A DNA stretch of 64,000 nt. Source: an uncultured Amylibacter sp. Its GTDB lineage: Bacteria; Pseudomonadota; Alphaproteobacteria; Rhodobacterales; Rhodobacteraceae. Positions 1-8,288 of the stretch are shown in pieces. Below the pieces are notes generated by a model. The model searched no databases, had not been told where the DNA came from, and saw only the letters and a program-made list of their open reading frames with translations. Every line of letters starts with the position of its first letter. Positions within the stretch are counted from its first letter, which is position 1. The DNA is taken from NCBI GenBank assembly GCA_905181935.1, contig CAJIZV010000002.1, positions 248,001 to 312,000 of the forward strand, given 5' to 3'. The position numbers and the translations under genes are program-made.

Positions 1-2
1 TA

Positions 3-116
3 AATGATCCAAAATTAGACGCTAAAGCTATTGAAATATCAGAACGAATGGGTTTACCTTTAGAGCGCCGTTATACTGGATATGGTGATTTAGAAACAGC
101 GCTTTTTAAGATTTAA
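3..116 (+). CDS. C-terminal end of an unidentified protein (possibly DUF1638 family)
   Basis: The window opens inside a reading frame that runs 37 codons to a TAA at 114-116. The visible tail is hydrophilic and contains ERMGLPLERRYTGYGDLETA. A helix followed by a GDLxxAL ending reminds me of the C-terminus of DUF1638 proteins, but this is a weak resemblance from memory. It converges on dctD with only two bases between the stop codons, so no separate terminator fits between them. The start and most of the protein lie outside the window. Confidence 0.55.
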   Translation, partial: NDPKLDAKAIEISERMGLPLERRYTGYGDLETALFKI

Positions 117-118
117 AA

Positions 119-1462
119 TTAGCCAACATAATTTGATCTAGATAGACGGTACTTTGCCATCTTTTCATTTAAAGTTCTTCTGGGTAAGGAAAGTTCGACC
201 ATTACGGACTGTATTGAACCTTTGTGGCGTCTCATAGTGTTATCTATTAACATTCTTTCAAAAGCCTCCACATGTTCTTTGAGGGGCTTGGATTCTGCAT
301 CATCTTTATCTTGTTCATTATCAGTGTCGTTGGATGGTAGCATTTTAGAAATTGAATAGTTCCCACGGCGGCTTTGTAATACAGTTCTTTCAGCAAGGTT
401 AATTAATTGACGAATATTTCCAATCCAGTTTGATTGTAGCAATTGGGCAGCATCTTCTGCTGCAACTTCTGGTTTTTCACAACCGTACTCGTCTGCAAAA
501 TTTTCAAGATACCTATTAAATAAAAGTAATATATCTTCACCACGTGCCTTAAGTGGAGGTGGAGCTATTTGCATTGCAGCAAGCCGATAAAACAAATCTT
601 GTCGCAAAGTTTCTTCTAGTGTTTGATCAGTGTCGCCAGTTTCGTTAGAAATTGCAATTATGCGTAACTTTGATCCTTTGTCACCCAGATCAAATTTTGT
701 AATTAATGCTAAAAGTCGAGCCTGCACAGATGCTGGAATGCTTTCAATATCTTCTAAGCATAAAGTACCTTCTAACGAGGCATCTATAAGTGCAGGTTCG
801 TTACCATCATCTCCAAACAAACGGCGTGCTAGTTCACCCTCAGTATATGCTGCACAGTTAACAGTTATAAATTTTTTACCTTGTCGAGGCCCACATGCAT
901 GTAAGGCATGAGCTATCAAACTCTTTCCTGTACCAGTTTCCCCAGTGATTAATACGTGACCATCTGCTTGAGCTAGATCAAGTATATCTTCCCTTAAGCG
1001 TGCCATAACTGAAGAGGTTCCCATCAGTTTATGCAATAAGACTGTACCATCAGATAGTTCACGCCGTAATGCGCGATTTTCTAATGTAAGGTATCGTGTA
1101 TGCACCGCACGCTTTGCTAATTCTGCCATTCTTTCAGGGTTAAAAGGTTTTTCTAAGAAATCATATGCACCTATTCGCATGGATTCTACAGCCATTGCGA
1201 CATCCCCATGACCCGTAATTAAAATAACTGGAAGTGCACTATCAATTTTTTGTAGTTTTTTAAGGAAAGATATTCCATCGGTTCCTGGCATCTTAATGTC
1301 GGATATAATTATACCTGGATAATCGCTATCTATATCTTTTAGTGCTAAATCTGCACTTGAATATGTATTTGTCTTATAGCCTGAAAGACTTAGCCATTGC
1401 GAAATACTTTCTCGCATATCCTGTTCGTCATCTACTATTGTAATTGTAATTTGGTTTGCCAT
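119..1462 (-). CDS. dctD: DctD-like NtrC-family response regulator lacking the GAFTGA loop
   Basis: Response regulator paired with the DctB kinase encoded just upstream; in the classical system DctD activates C4-dicarboxylate transport genes. Domains in order: receiver (residues about 5-115, acidic pair D11-D12, phospho-acceptor D55, Lys105), AAA+ domain (Walker A GETGTGKS near 174-181), and a C-terminal Fis-type helix-turn-helix near 415-445. The AAA+ domain is odd. After LFG (215-217) the segment that normally holds GAFTGA, the sigma54-contacting loop, is missing, and Walker B reads LEDI instead of LDEI. The protein may therefore act without sigma54, as the GAFTGA-less NtrC of Rhodobacter capsulatus does. 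The ATG directly abuts the dctB stop. No transporter gene (dctA or dctPQM) is in view, so the target is inferred. Confidence 0.85.
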   Translation of the reverse strand: MANQITITIVDDEQDMRESISQWLSLSGYKTNTYSSADLALKDIDSDYPGIIISDIKMPGTDGISFLKKLQKIDSALPVILITGHGDVAMAVESMRIGAYDFLEKPFNPERMAELAKRAVHTRYLTLENRALRRELSDGTVLLHKLMGTSSVMARLREDILDLAQADGHVLITGETGTGKSLIAHALHACGPRQGKKFITVNCAAYTEGELARRLFGDDGNEPALIDASLEGTLCLEDIESIPASVQARLLALITKFDLGDKGSKLRIIAISNETGDTDQTLEETLRQDLFYRLAAMQIAPPPLKARGEDILLLFNRYLENFADEYGCEKPEVAAEDAAQLLQSNWIGNIRQLINLAERTVLQSRRGNYSISKMLPSNDTDNEQDKDDAESKPLKEHVEAFERMLIDNTMRRHKGSIQSVMVELSLPRRTLNEKMAKYRLSRSNYVG

Positions 1463-3226
1463 TTAGGCTACTCCGCCACTTAATTCATTTTTTTGTTCTA
1501 GCTGTGGGAGCTGGAATTCAAAGACAGCACCTCTAGGTGGTACGTTTCGGGCGAATAACCGCCCATCAAGGTCCTTTGCTATAGAAGAACTAATGGCTAA
1601 ACCTAATCCTACACCCTCACCAGGTTTTTTTGTCGTAAAAAATGGCTCAAACATCTCATCTAAATTTTCAATACCTGGCCCATTATCTTGAATTGCTAAT
1701 GTAGCCATCTCGCCAGCGGTTAGCGATATTTGTAAATATCGCTCTGACTGACCTTTCATTGCGTCTAAGGCGTTCCTTAGCAGATTTACAATGACTTGTT
1801 CCAAACGAACTGGATCTGCCATAACCATTACTGGATCATCAGGTAAAGATTTACTTATTTCCACTGCTTGCTGCCCAAGCTGAGGTGCCATCATTGATAT
1901 TGATGCATTTACAGAACTTTTGAAATCAACTGGAATTAAATTATCACTTCCTTTTCTGGAGTAAGATTTTAATTGTTGAGTAATGGTACCCATCCTACCA
2001 ATTAGATCATCGATGCGCTGAAAGCTTGATAATGCTTCATCTGGACGTTTTCGGCTGAGTAATAACTTTGCTCCCGCTAAGTACGTACGCATTGCTGCCA
2101 AGGGTTGGTTTAGTTCGTGGCTTACTGCGGCAGACATCTCTCCTAATGCTGCTAGTTTTGAAGATTGTTCGAGAGATGCTTCAGCTACTTCCAGATTACG
2201 TTCTGCTCGTTCACGTTGTGTTATCTCTGTTGATAGACGGTCGTTTAGCGCACGAAGTTCTTCACTTTCTGCTTTAAACAAAAATGACTGACGTGTCGCG
2301 CGACGTGAGAGAAAATAAAAGCCCAATGCTAATAGTAGTGCTAGTGCAGTAATACCTAATGCTAATACTCCATTTACCTTTTCACGAACAGATTGAAAGG
2401 GAGTCAAATATGTAAGTCGCCAGCCTTGAAACGGTATAGCTGTATCTAGCCGGTAAAGAGCTTGATCTTCAATATATGCATCAACCTCTGCGCCATTCCA
2501 ATCGCCAGTTGCACGCAAAGCCCGTTCTAAAACGGTTAATGTAGGTTGAGATATCAATGCAGTTTCAAGCGATTGGTTCAGGAATCCTTGTTCAGTTGAT
2601 AGAACAACAATGCCTTCTGAATTGGTTACCATGATTGTGGCATCATTAGCAGACCATGTGGTAAATAAGTTATCTAAGCCTACCTCGACAACAATTACCC
2701 CAATTATTTTACCTTGAGATTCTAGTTTCCGAGAGTAGAAAAAGCTACGTCTACCTTTTTCATTATCTGAAATTGTGAAAACTGTTCCAGATTGTCTAAT
2801 AGCATTAAAAAAGAAATTTTGACCACGCAGGTTTCTACCTAAGTCAGCACGATCAGATGAAGCTACGATTCTACCATAGCGTTCTAAAAGAGTTATCGAA
2901 TTAACGCGAATTTCATCTGAAAAAGATATTAAGCGTTGGCTAGTAAGTTGATAATCTTTAGAATTTATATCAGAAATTAACCCTGTATCTCGAGAAAGTA
3001 ATAAAGGTACAACTGACACACGTTGTAATTCTGAAATTAATCGACCTGAATATAATGAAAGTTCACGTTCAGCTTCAGTTCGTTTTTCTTGGCTATAATT
3101 TTGTGTTAGATAAAGGTTAGATAATAAAATAATTGTTATCACTGAAATTACCAGTAGCAGTATTCCTAATCGTACAACAAGATTTGACCATCGACGAGGT
3201 GATTCAGATGAAATTCTAGTAACCAT
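1463..3226 (-). CDS. dctB: DctB-like sensor histidine kinase
   Basis: Membrane sensor kinase, 587 residues, the usual size for DctB. A first membrane helix (about 19-41) and a second (about 284-306) bracket a periplasmic sensing region of the double-Cache/PAS type. This is followed by a short coiled coil (about 320-355), the HisKA helix with phospho-acceptor His370 in SHELNQP, an N-box (NLLRNALDAM), and G boxes (DNGPGI, GEGVGLGLA). SHELNQPL is typical of the DctB/FixL-like HPK4 kinases. The family senses periplasmic C4-dicarboxylates and phosphorylates DctD. The gene is followed without a gap by dctD, so the two are co-translated. The 72-bp space to purQ upstream could hold its promoter, or it may be read from the pur genes. 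Confidence 0.9.
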   Translation of the reverse strand: MVTRISSESPRRWSNLVVRLGILLLVISVITIILLSNLYLTQNYSQEKRTEAERELSLYSGRLISELQRVSVVPLLLSRDTGLISDINSKDYQLTSQRLISFSDEIRVNSITLLERYGRIVASSDRADLGRNLRGQNFFFNAIRQSGTVFTISDNEKGRRSFFYSRKLESQGKIIGVIVVEVGLDNLFTTWSANDATIMVTNSEGIVVLSTEQGFLNQSLETALISQPTLTVLERALRATGDWNGAEVDAYIEDQALYRLDTAIPFQGWRLTYLTPFQSVREKVNGVLALGITALALLLALGFYFLSRRATRQSFLFKAESEELRALNDRLSTEITQRERAERNLEVAEASLEQSSKLAALGEMSAAVSHELNQPLAAMRTYLAGAKLLLSRKRPDEALSSFQRIDDLIGRMGTITQQLKSYSRKGSDNLIPVDFKSSVNASISMMAPQLGQQAVEISKSLPDDPVMVMADPVRLEQVIVNLLRNALDAMKGQSERYLQISLTAGEMATLAIQDNGPGIENLDEMFEPFFTTKKPGEGVGLGLAISSSIAKDLDGRLFARNVPPRGAVFEFQLPQLEQKNELSGGVA

Positions 3227-3298
3227 ATTTTAAACTTAAAGTGCTTGGCCTTATAGGTCTATAGCATATAAAAAATTTCTAATTGGTATCAGTAATTA

Positions 3299-3976
3299 TT
3301 ATGCGGATACCAATGTAGTGGCCATACTTTCAAAAAGTCTGTTACCATCTATGCCACCTAATAATGGATCGTTTAATCTTTCTGGGTGGGGCATCATACC
3401 TAAAACACGGCGGTTTTCTGACAATATACCTGCTATGTCATTCATTGAACCATTTGGATTGTTTATATAGCGAAATGCTATTCGATCATCATTGTTTAAG
3501 ATATCTAATGTGTGTTGATCGGCATTGTAATTACCATCATGATGGGCAATCGGTACATTAATTATTTCGCCATTTGTATATGCTGATGTAAAGTGGCTAG
3601 AGGTTGTTTCAACGCGTAATTTAATGTTTTTACATATAAATTTTAGATCTGAATTTCTCATTAATGTTCCTGGAAGCAATCCACTTTCGGTTAAAACCTG
3701 AAAACCATTACAAACTCCAAGCACATATCCGCCTTTTTTTGCAAAATCCACAACTGCATTCATAATTGGCGAGCGAGCTGCAATAGCGCCACATCGTAGA
3801 TAATCTCCAAAAGAAAATCCTCCAGGAATAGCAATAATATCTAATCCATGAGGTAAGCCACTTTCTTTATGCCATATCATTTGTGTTTGTTTATTATTCC
3901 CTGAAACTTTGTCTAACGCGACAGCCATATCTCGATCACAGTTAGAGCCTGGGAACTGAATAACAGCAGCGCGCAT
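3299..3976 (-). CDS. purQ: Phosphoribosylformylglycinamidine synthase, glutaminase subunit PurQ
   Basis: Class I glutamine amidotransferase subunit of FGAM synthase (purine pathway step 4); it hydrolyses glutamine and passes ammonia to PurL. At 225 residues it has normal length. The N-terminal [13 protein letters not shown], the nucleophile motif GVCNGFQ, and a C-terminal MMPHPER histidine/glutamate pair complete the triad. Its ATG shares one base with the purS stop (TAATG), so translation is coupled. The large subunit PurL is not downstream; dctB follows instead, so purL must lie elsewhere. Confidence 0.96.
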   Translation of the reverse strand: MRAAVIQFPGSNCDRDMAVALDKVSGNNKQTQMIWHKESGLPHGLDIIAIPGGFSFGDYLRCGAIAARSPIMNAVVDFAKKGGYVLGVCNGFQVLTESGLLPGTLMRNSDLKFICKNIKLRVETTSSHFTSAYTNGEIINVPIAHHDGNYNADQHTLDILNNDDRIAFRYINNPNGSMNDIAGILSENRRVLGMMPHPERLNDPLLGGIDGNRLFESMATTLVSA

Positions 3977-4215
3977 TATAAGATTTCCACCGAATAGTTT
4001 TCGATGACTGTGTTTGCTAGCAGTTTTTCACACATTTTTTCAACCTGAGCAGTTGCTTTAAGAACATCAGTTTCTTTTAAGTCTAATTCTATGACTTTTC
4101 CTTGGCGTACTTTTTCAATACCACCAAAACCTAGGGAATCCAGAGAACGGCGTACTGCCGCACCTTGTGGATCCAAAACGCCGGGCTTCAACGTTATATG
4201 CACTCGTACTTTCAT
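3976..4215 (-). CDS. purS: Phosphoribosylformylglycinamidine synthase subunit PurS
   Basis: 79-residue third subunit of the PurLQS-type FGAM synthase, thought to dimerise and bridge PurL and PurQ. It shows the PurS pattern: [16 protein letters not shown] at the N-terminus, then the conserved SLGF and [10 protein letters not shown] segments. It starts four bases after the purC stop and overlaps purQ by one base, making a compact purC-purS-purQ unit on the minus strand. Confidence 0.96.
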   Translation of the reverse strand: MKVRVHITLKPGVLDPQGAAVRRSLDSLGFGGIEKVRQGKVIELDLKETDVLKATAQVEKMCEKLLANTVIENYSVEIL

Positions 4216-4219
4216 TTAA

Positions 4220-4978
4220 CTACTCCACTAATTTAGGGCCAGTAGACCCACCATTTTTAGGCAAAATCCCTAATCTACGTGCGACTTCTGAATATGCATC
4301 TGTTAAACTACCTAAATCACGTCGGAATACATCTTTATCTAATTTTTGATTTGTTTCCATGTCCCATAACCTGCAACTATCGGGACTAATTTCGTCAGCT
4401 AATATTAATCTTTGCATATCATCTTGATATTGTCGGCCAACTTCTATTTTGAAATCAATTAACTTTATACCAATTCCATACATTAGACCTGCTAAAAAAT
4501 CATTAACACGTAATGCTATTTCACGCATGTCATCAATTTCATGTGAAGTTGCCCAATTCATAGCTAAAATGTGTTCTTCAGCAACAAGGGGATCACCTAA
4601 TGCATCATCTTTTAAGCAAAACTCGACTATTGTACGGGGTAAAACTGTACCTTCCTCAATATTAAACATTTTAGAAAAAGAACCTGCTGCAACGTTTCTT
4701 ACTATAATTTCTAATGGAACAATTTCTACTTTGTGAACAAGTTGTTCTCTCATATTTAGGCGTCTAATAAAATGCGTAGGTAATCCTATATTTCCAAGAC
4801 CAACCATAATGTGTTCGCATAATAAATTATTTAATACGCCCTTACCTTCAATAGTATCCTTTTTGACGGCATTAAAGGCAGTAGCATCATCCTTAAAGTA
4901 TTGAATAATTGTGCCTGGTTCTGGTCCCTCGTATAAAGTTTTAGCTTTGCCTTCGTAGATTTTTTTGCCGCGTGCCAT
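4220..4978 (-). CDS. purC: SAICAR synthetase PurC
   Basis: Phosphoribosylaminoimidazole-succinocarboxamide synthase joins aspartate to CAIR in an ATP-dependent step of purine synthesis. It is 252 residues, near the usual bacterial length of about 240-255. Visible family motifs are [10 protein letters not shown] at the N-terminus, KDDATAFN (ATP loop), [20 protein letters not shown] and [12 protein letters not shown] near the C-terminus. It heads the purC-purS-purQ cluster and lies 134 bp downstream of purB, which makes the substrate-cleaving lyase of the next step. That AT-rich gap probably carries a promoter for purC, but I cannot place one with confidence. Confidence 0.97.
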   Translation of the reverse strand: MARGKKIYEGKAKTLYEGPEPGTIIQYFKDDATAFNAVKKDTIEGKGVLNNLLCEHIMVGLGNIGLPTHFIRRLNMREQLVHKVEIVPLEIIVRNVAAGSFSKMFNIEEGTVLPRTIVEFCLKDDALGDPLVAEEHILAMNWATSHEIDDMREIALRVNDFLAGLMYGIGIKLIDFKIEVGRQYQDDMQRLILADEISPDSCRLWDMETNQKLDKDVFRRDLGSLTDAYSEVARRLGILPKNGGSTGPKLVE

Positions 4979-5112
4979 TTATGGCCTCCGATCTTATGGG
5001 AATCTATTAGCCTTATTCTTCTTCTATAAATAATTGCAAACAATGGAACAAGAACTCTTGCGTATTGTTTGCTAATAAAAAGAAAAAGCACTAATTTTTT
5101 TATTATTTTTAT

Positions 5113-6423
5113 TTAGGTCGTGGTGCCAAATACACGTTCAAAAATTGTATCAACGTGTTTTGTGTGATATTCAAGATCAAATTTATCTTCGATCTCGTCT
5201 ATGGTCATCACAGACATAACTTCTTTATCATTTTTCAATTCAGTCATGAAATCGGCTCCTTTTTCCCAAACACGCATAGCATTTCGTTGAACCATTAAAT
5301 AACTGTCCTCACGCGAACAACCTTTTTGTGTTAATGCAAGTAGAACACGTTGTGAGTGTACCAATCCGCGAAACTTATTCATATTAGCGATCATATTTTC
5401 TGGATATATGACTAGTTTATCGATGACCATCGTCATGCGAGCCAATGCAAAATCCAATGTAATAGTCGCGTCTGGACCTATGTTTCTTTCAACTGAACTA
5501 TGTGATATATCTCTTTCATGCCATAGAGCAACGTTTTCCATTGCAGGAACTACACACATACGAACTAAACGAGAAAGACCAGTAAGGTTTTCAGTAAGAA
5601 CAGGGTTTCGTTTGTGTGGCATTGCTGAAGAACCTTTTTGCCCTTTTGAGAAAAACTCTTCAGCCTCTAATACTTCTGTACGTTGCATGTGGCGTATTTC
5701 AATTGAAATATTTTCTATGCTTGAAGCTACAACACCTAATGCTGCAAAAAATGCTGCATGCCTATCTCTTGGAATAACCTGCGTTGATATTGGTTCAATT
5801 TTCAATCCCATTTTTTTACATACGTGCTCTTCAATAGAAGGATCAATATTTGCAAATGTACCAACAGCGCCAGAAATTGCTCCAGTGGCAATCTCCATAC
5901 GTGCTTTTTTTAAACGATCAAGGTTACGATCCATTTCTGCGTAAAAGCGTGCAAATGTAAGCCCCATTGTAGTCGGTTCAGCATGTATTCCATGTGATCG
6001 ACCAATTCGAATGGTATGTTTATGTTCTAATGCACGGCGTTTTAGTGCGGCTAGTAAACTCTCTGTACTTTTTATCAATAAATCTGATGCGCGAACTAAT
6101 TGAACGTTGAAACAAGTATCTAAAACATCTGATGAAGTCATGCCTTGATGTACAAAGCGTGCTTCTTCACTGCCAATTATCTCAGATAAGTGTGTTAAAA
6201 ATGCGATTACATCATGTTTTGTGACGGCTTCGATTTCATCTATACGAGTCACATTAAATTCAACATCTTTTGCTTTCCATACTGCTGCCGCAGAAGCTTC
6301 AGGAATAACACCAATTTTAGCTTGGGCGTCGCAGGCATGTGCCTCAATTTCATACCATATTCTGAATTTAGTTTCTGGTGACCATATAGCTACCATTTCA
6401 GGACGGGAATATCGGGGAATCAT
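5113..6423 (-). CDS. purB: Adenylosuccinate lyase
   Basis: Fumarase/aspartase-superfamily enzyme that cleaves SAICAR to AICAR and adenylosuccinate to AMP, releasing fumarate in both cases. It has 436 residues, the usual length for the short bacterial form. Motifs seen are TSSDVLDT (96-103), GRSHGIHAEPT (141-151, catalytic His) and the superfamily signature SSAMPHKRNP (265-274). It is transcribed towards purC. No intact gene fits in the space before purC, where some Rhodobacteraceae have a small DUF1476 gene (recalled, not checked). Confidence 0.97.
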   Translation of the reverse strand: MIPRYSRPEMVAIWSPETKFRIWYEIEAHACDAQAKIGVIPEASAAAVWKAKDVEFNVTRIDEIEAVTKHDVIAFLTHLSEIIGSEEARFVHQGMTSSDVLDTCFNVQLVRASDLLIKSTESLLAALKRRALEHKHTIRIGRSHGIHAEPTTMGLTFARFYAEMDRNLDRLKKARMEIATGAISGAVGTFANIDPSIEEHVCKKMGLKIEPISTQVIPRDRHAAFFAALGVVASSIENISIEIRHMQRTEVLEAEEFFSKGQKGSSAMPHKRNPVLTENLTGLSRLVRMCVVPAMENVALWHERDISHSSVERNIGPDATITLDFALARMTMVIDKLVIYPENMIANMNKFRGLVHSQRVLLALTQKGCSREDSYLMVQRNAMRVWEKGADFMTELKNDKEVMSVMTIDEIEDKFDLEYHTKHVDTIFERVFGTTT

Positions 6424-6541
6424 TGCTCAGCCTTTTGATTGGAATTGTCAAAAGCGTCTTAAACTGCATTCTAATAAAGAACAAGGATAGCATAAAATAT
6501 ACGTTTTATTTAAGATAATAACTATATTAAATATGATTTAT

Positions 6542-7072
6542 TTAATTAAAGTCATTTTCATTAAAAATTTTATCTGCATGTTCTTCCATGTATATTTTTA
6601 ACCATGCAGTAAATATCTTGGGATTATTCTTGATTTCAACTTTTAAATCTTCAGGGGTAATCCACTTTATATCCATTACTTCTTCAAGATTTAGATTTAT
6701 GGAATGATTAGCATTGCACTTTCCTACAAAAATATCTGCTATTTCGTGCTCAATTAGATCGGGTGGTACACTTGCTCTATATTCGATTGTATCTCTTTTT
6801 ATTAATGAAATGCCAGTCATTCCTAATTCATCACTTAAACGCCTTAGTGCAGCATCTGTTGTGTTTTCTTCCCAAAACGGGTGTGTGCAACATGTATTTG
6901 CCCACAATCCAGGCGTATGATATTTTGATAAAGCACGACGTTGTAGTAAAATTTGACCTTTTGATATTATAAATATTGAAACTGCTAGATGTTTTAATCC
7001 TTGTTTGTGCACTAATAGTTTTTCTACGGGTGCTAAAATATTGTCGACAAAAGTTGGAATCAATATAGTCAT
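6542..7072 (-). CDS. idi: Isopentenyl-diphosphate delta-isomerase (type 1)
   Basis: Nudix-fold enzyme that interconverts isopentenyl and dimethylallyl diphosphate for isoprenoid, quinone and carotenoid synthesis. It has 176 residues as expected. The diagnostic NTCCTHP (59-65, catalytic Cys62 by alignment with E. coli Cys67) is present, and IEHEIADIF (about 107-115) supplies the metal-binding glutamates. Upstream are HLAVSIFI and LLQRRA, typical of Idi. It is divergent from hemF across 125 bp. In phototrophic Rhodobacteraceae idi often sits with photosynthesis genes; none is visible here. Confidence 0.95.
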   Translation of the reverse strand: MTILIPTFVDNILAPVEKLLVHKQGLKHLAVSIFIISKGQILLQRRALSKYHTPGLWANTCCTHPFWEENTTDAALRRLSDELGMTGISLIKRDTIEYRASVPPDLIEHEIADIFVGKCNANHSINLNLEEVMDIKWITPEDLKVEIKNNPKIFTAWLKIYMEEHADKIFNENDFN

Positions 7073-7197
7073 TATGGCCAGTACTTTTCTTATTTATAAA
7101 TGCTTGTTAAACGATAACCAATCATGCGAGTCACTGCAATCATGCTTTCAATTTGTTACATGCCATATTAAACCAAACTAAACGAGAGGTTTGACAT

Positions 7198-8082
7198 ATG
7201 GTTTTGGCAACTGACACACAAAAGAAATTAGCAGAAAATTGGTTTAAAGATTTACGAAACCAAATATGCGCTGCATTTGAAGATTTAGAAAATAGCCAAA
7301 TATCTGGGCCAAATTCAAATGTGCCCCCTGGAAAATTTGAATTGTCTAAAACTAAACGTGATGGTGGATCAGGTGGTGGTGGCTTAATGTCTATTTTGCG
7401 CGGTGGACGGATCTTTGAGAAAGTTGGCGTTAATATTTCTACAGTTCATGGCACTTTAAACCCTATGATGCAAAAATCTATGGCAACGCGTAAAAATATG
7501 GTGGGTATAGAAGAAAATCCAATATTTTGGGCCTCTGGTATTTCTTTGGTTGCACATATGAATAGCCCAAAAATGCCTGCTGTTCATATGAATACACGTA
7601 TGTTTTGGACCCCAGTTGCGAGTTGGTTTGGTGGAGGTACTGATCTTAATCCTATGATTGAAGTGCCTGAAGAAACAGCGTTTTTTCATGATATATTAAA
7701 AGCAGGCTGTGATAAACATGACCTAAAATACTATCCAAAGTTTAAAAAATGGGCAGACGAATATTTTATGATTAAGCATTGGGGGGAAACCCGTGGTGTT
7801 GGGGGCGTTTTTTTTGATGATTTAAATAGTGGTAGTTGGATTAATGACTTTAATTTTACAAAAGAGATTGGCAACGCATTTATGGACGCCTTCATTCCAT
7901 TATGTGAAAAAAACCTAAACCAAGAATGGACAGACGCAGATCGTGAAATTCAGCTAATCAAAAGAGGCCGTTACGCAGAGTTTAATTTAGTTTATGATCG
8001 TGGCACACATTTTGGATTGCAATCTGGCCATGATCCTAGTGCCGTATTAATGAGTTTACCACCTATAGCTAAATGGCCTTAA
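7198..8082 (+). CDS. hemF: Oxygen-dependent coproporphyrinogen III oxidase
   Basis: Catalyses the aerobic oxidative decarboxylation of coproporphyrinogen III to protoporphyrinogen IX in heme synthesis. It has 294 residues, close to the usual 300. Conserved segments include GGGGLMSILRGGRIFEK, the VHMNTRMFW region with metal-binding histidines, WFGGGTDLNP, RGVGGVFFDDL and the C-terminal YDRGTHFGLQSG...LMSLPP. The ATG is preceded by a clear GAGAGG ribosome-binding site. The gene stands alone on the plus strand and converges on gcvP. A stem-loop at 8240-8272 probably ends its transcript. Confidence 0.97.
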   Translation: MVLATDTQKKLAENWFKDLRNQICAAFEDLENSQISGPNSNVPPGKFELSKTKRDGGSGGGGLMSILRGGRIFEKVGVNISTVHGTLNPMMQKSMATRKNMVGIEENPIFWASGISLVAHMNSPKMPAVHMNTRMFWTPVASWFGGGTDLNPMIEVPEETAFFHDILKAGCDKHDLKYYPKFKKWADEYFMIKHWGETRGVGGVFFDDLNSGSWINDFNFTKEIGNAFMDAFIPLCEKNLNQEWTDADREIQLIKRGRYAEFNLVYDRGTHFGLQSGHDPSAVLMSLPPIAKWP

Positions 8083-8239
8083 CTTCTGATGAAAAATATA
8101 TTTTTTACAATACGTTAAGGCCGTTTTAATAAGATTATTGAATTTATTAAATAGCCTTATCAATTAAGATAATGTGCAATTTTTTATATCAATAAATTTT
8201 ATATCAATAAAATATATAACTCTGATCCAATTTTAATTT

Positions 8240-8272
8240 AAAGGGTGCCTGCTTTACTTTAAGGCCCCCTTT
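8240..8272. terminator. Stem-loop between convergent hemF and gcvP
   Basis: The arms AAAGGGTGCC and GGCCCCCTTT pair over 9 of 10 positions with a 13-base loop. On the plus strand a T-rich stretch (ATCTTTATT) follows; on the minus strand the downstream side is A-rich. It would work best as a rho-independent terminator for hemF and may partly serve gcvP. The remaining AT-rich bases of the 206-bp gap show nothing else I can name. Confidence 0.6.
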
Positions 8273-8288
8273 ATCTTTATTAGCTTAA

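Noticed and set aside
4831..5091. 86-codon minus-strand frame overlapping the purC start
   Set aside because: Out of frame with purC over half its length, no family pattern; purC is clearly real.
5408..5944. 178-codon frame on the plus strand
   Set aside because: Lies wholly antisense to purB, whose motifs are intact; no ribosome-binding site and no recognisable protein pattern.
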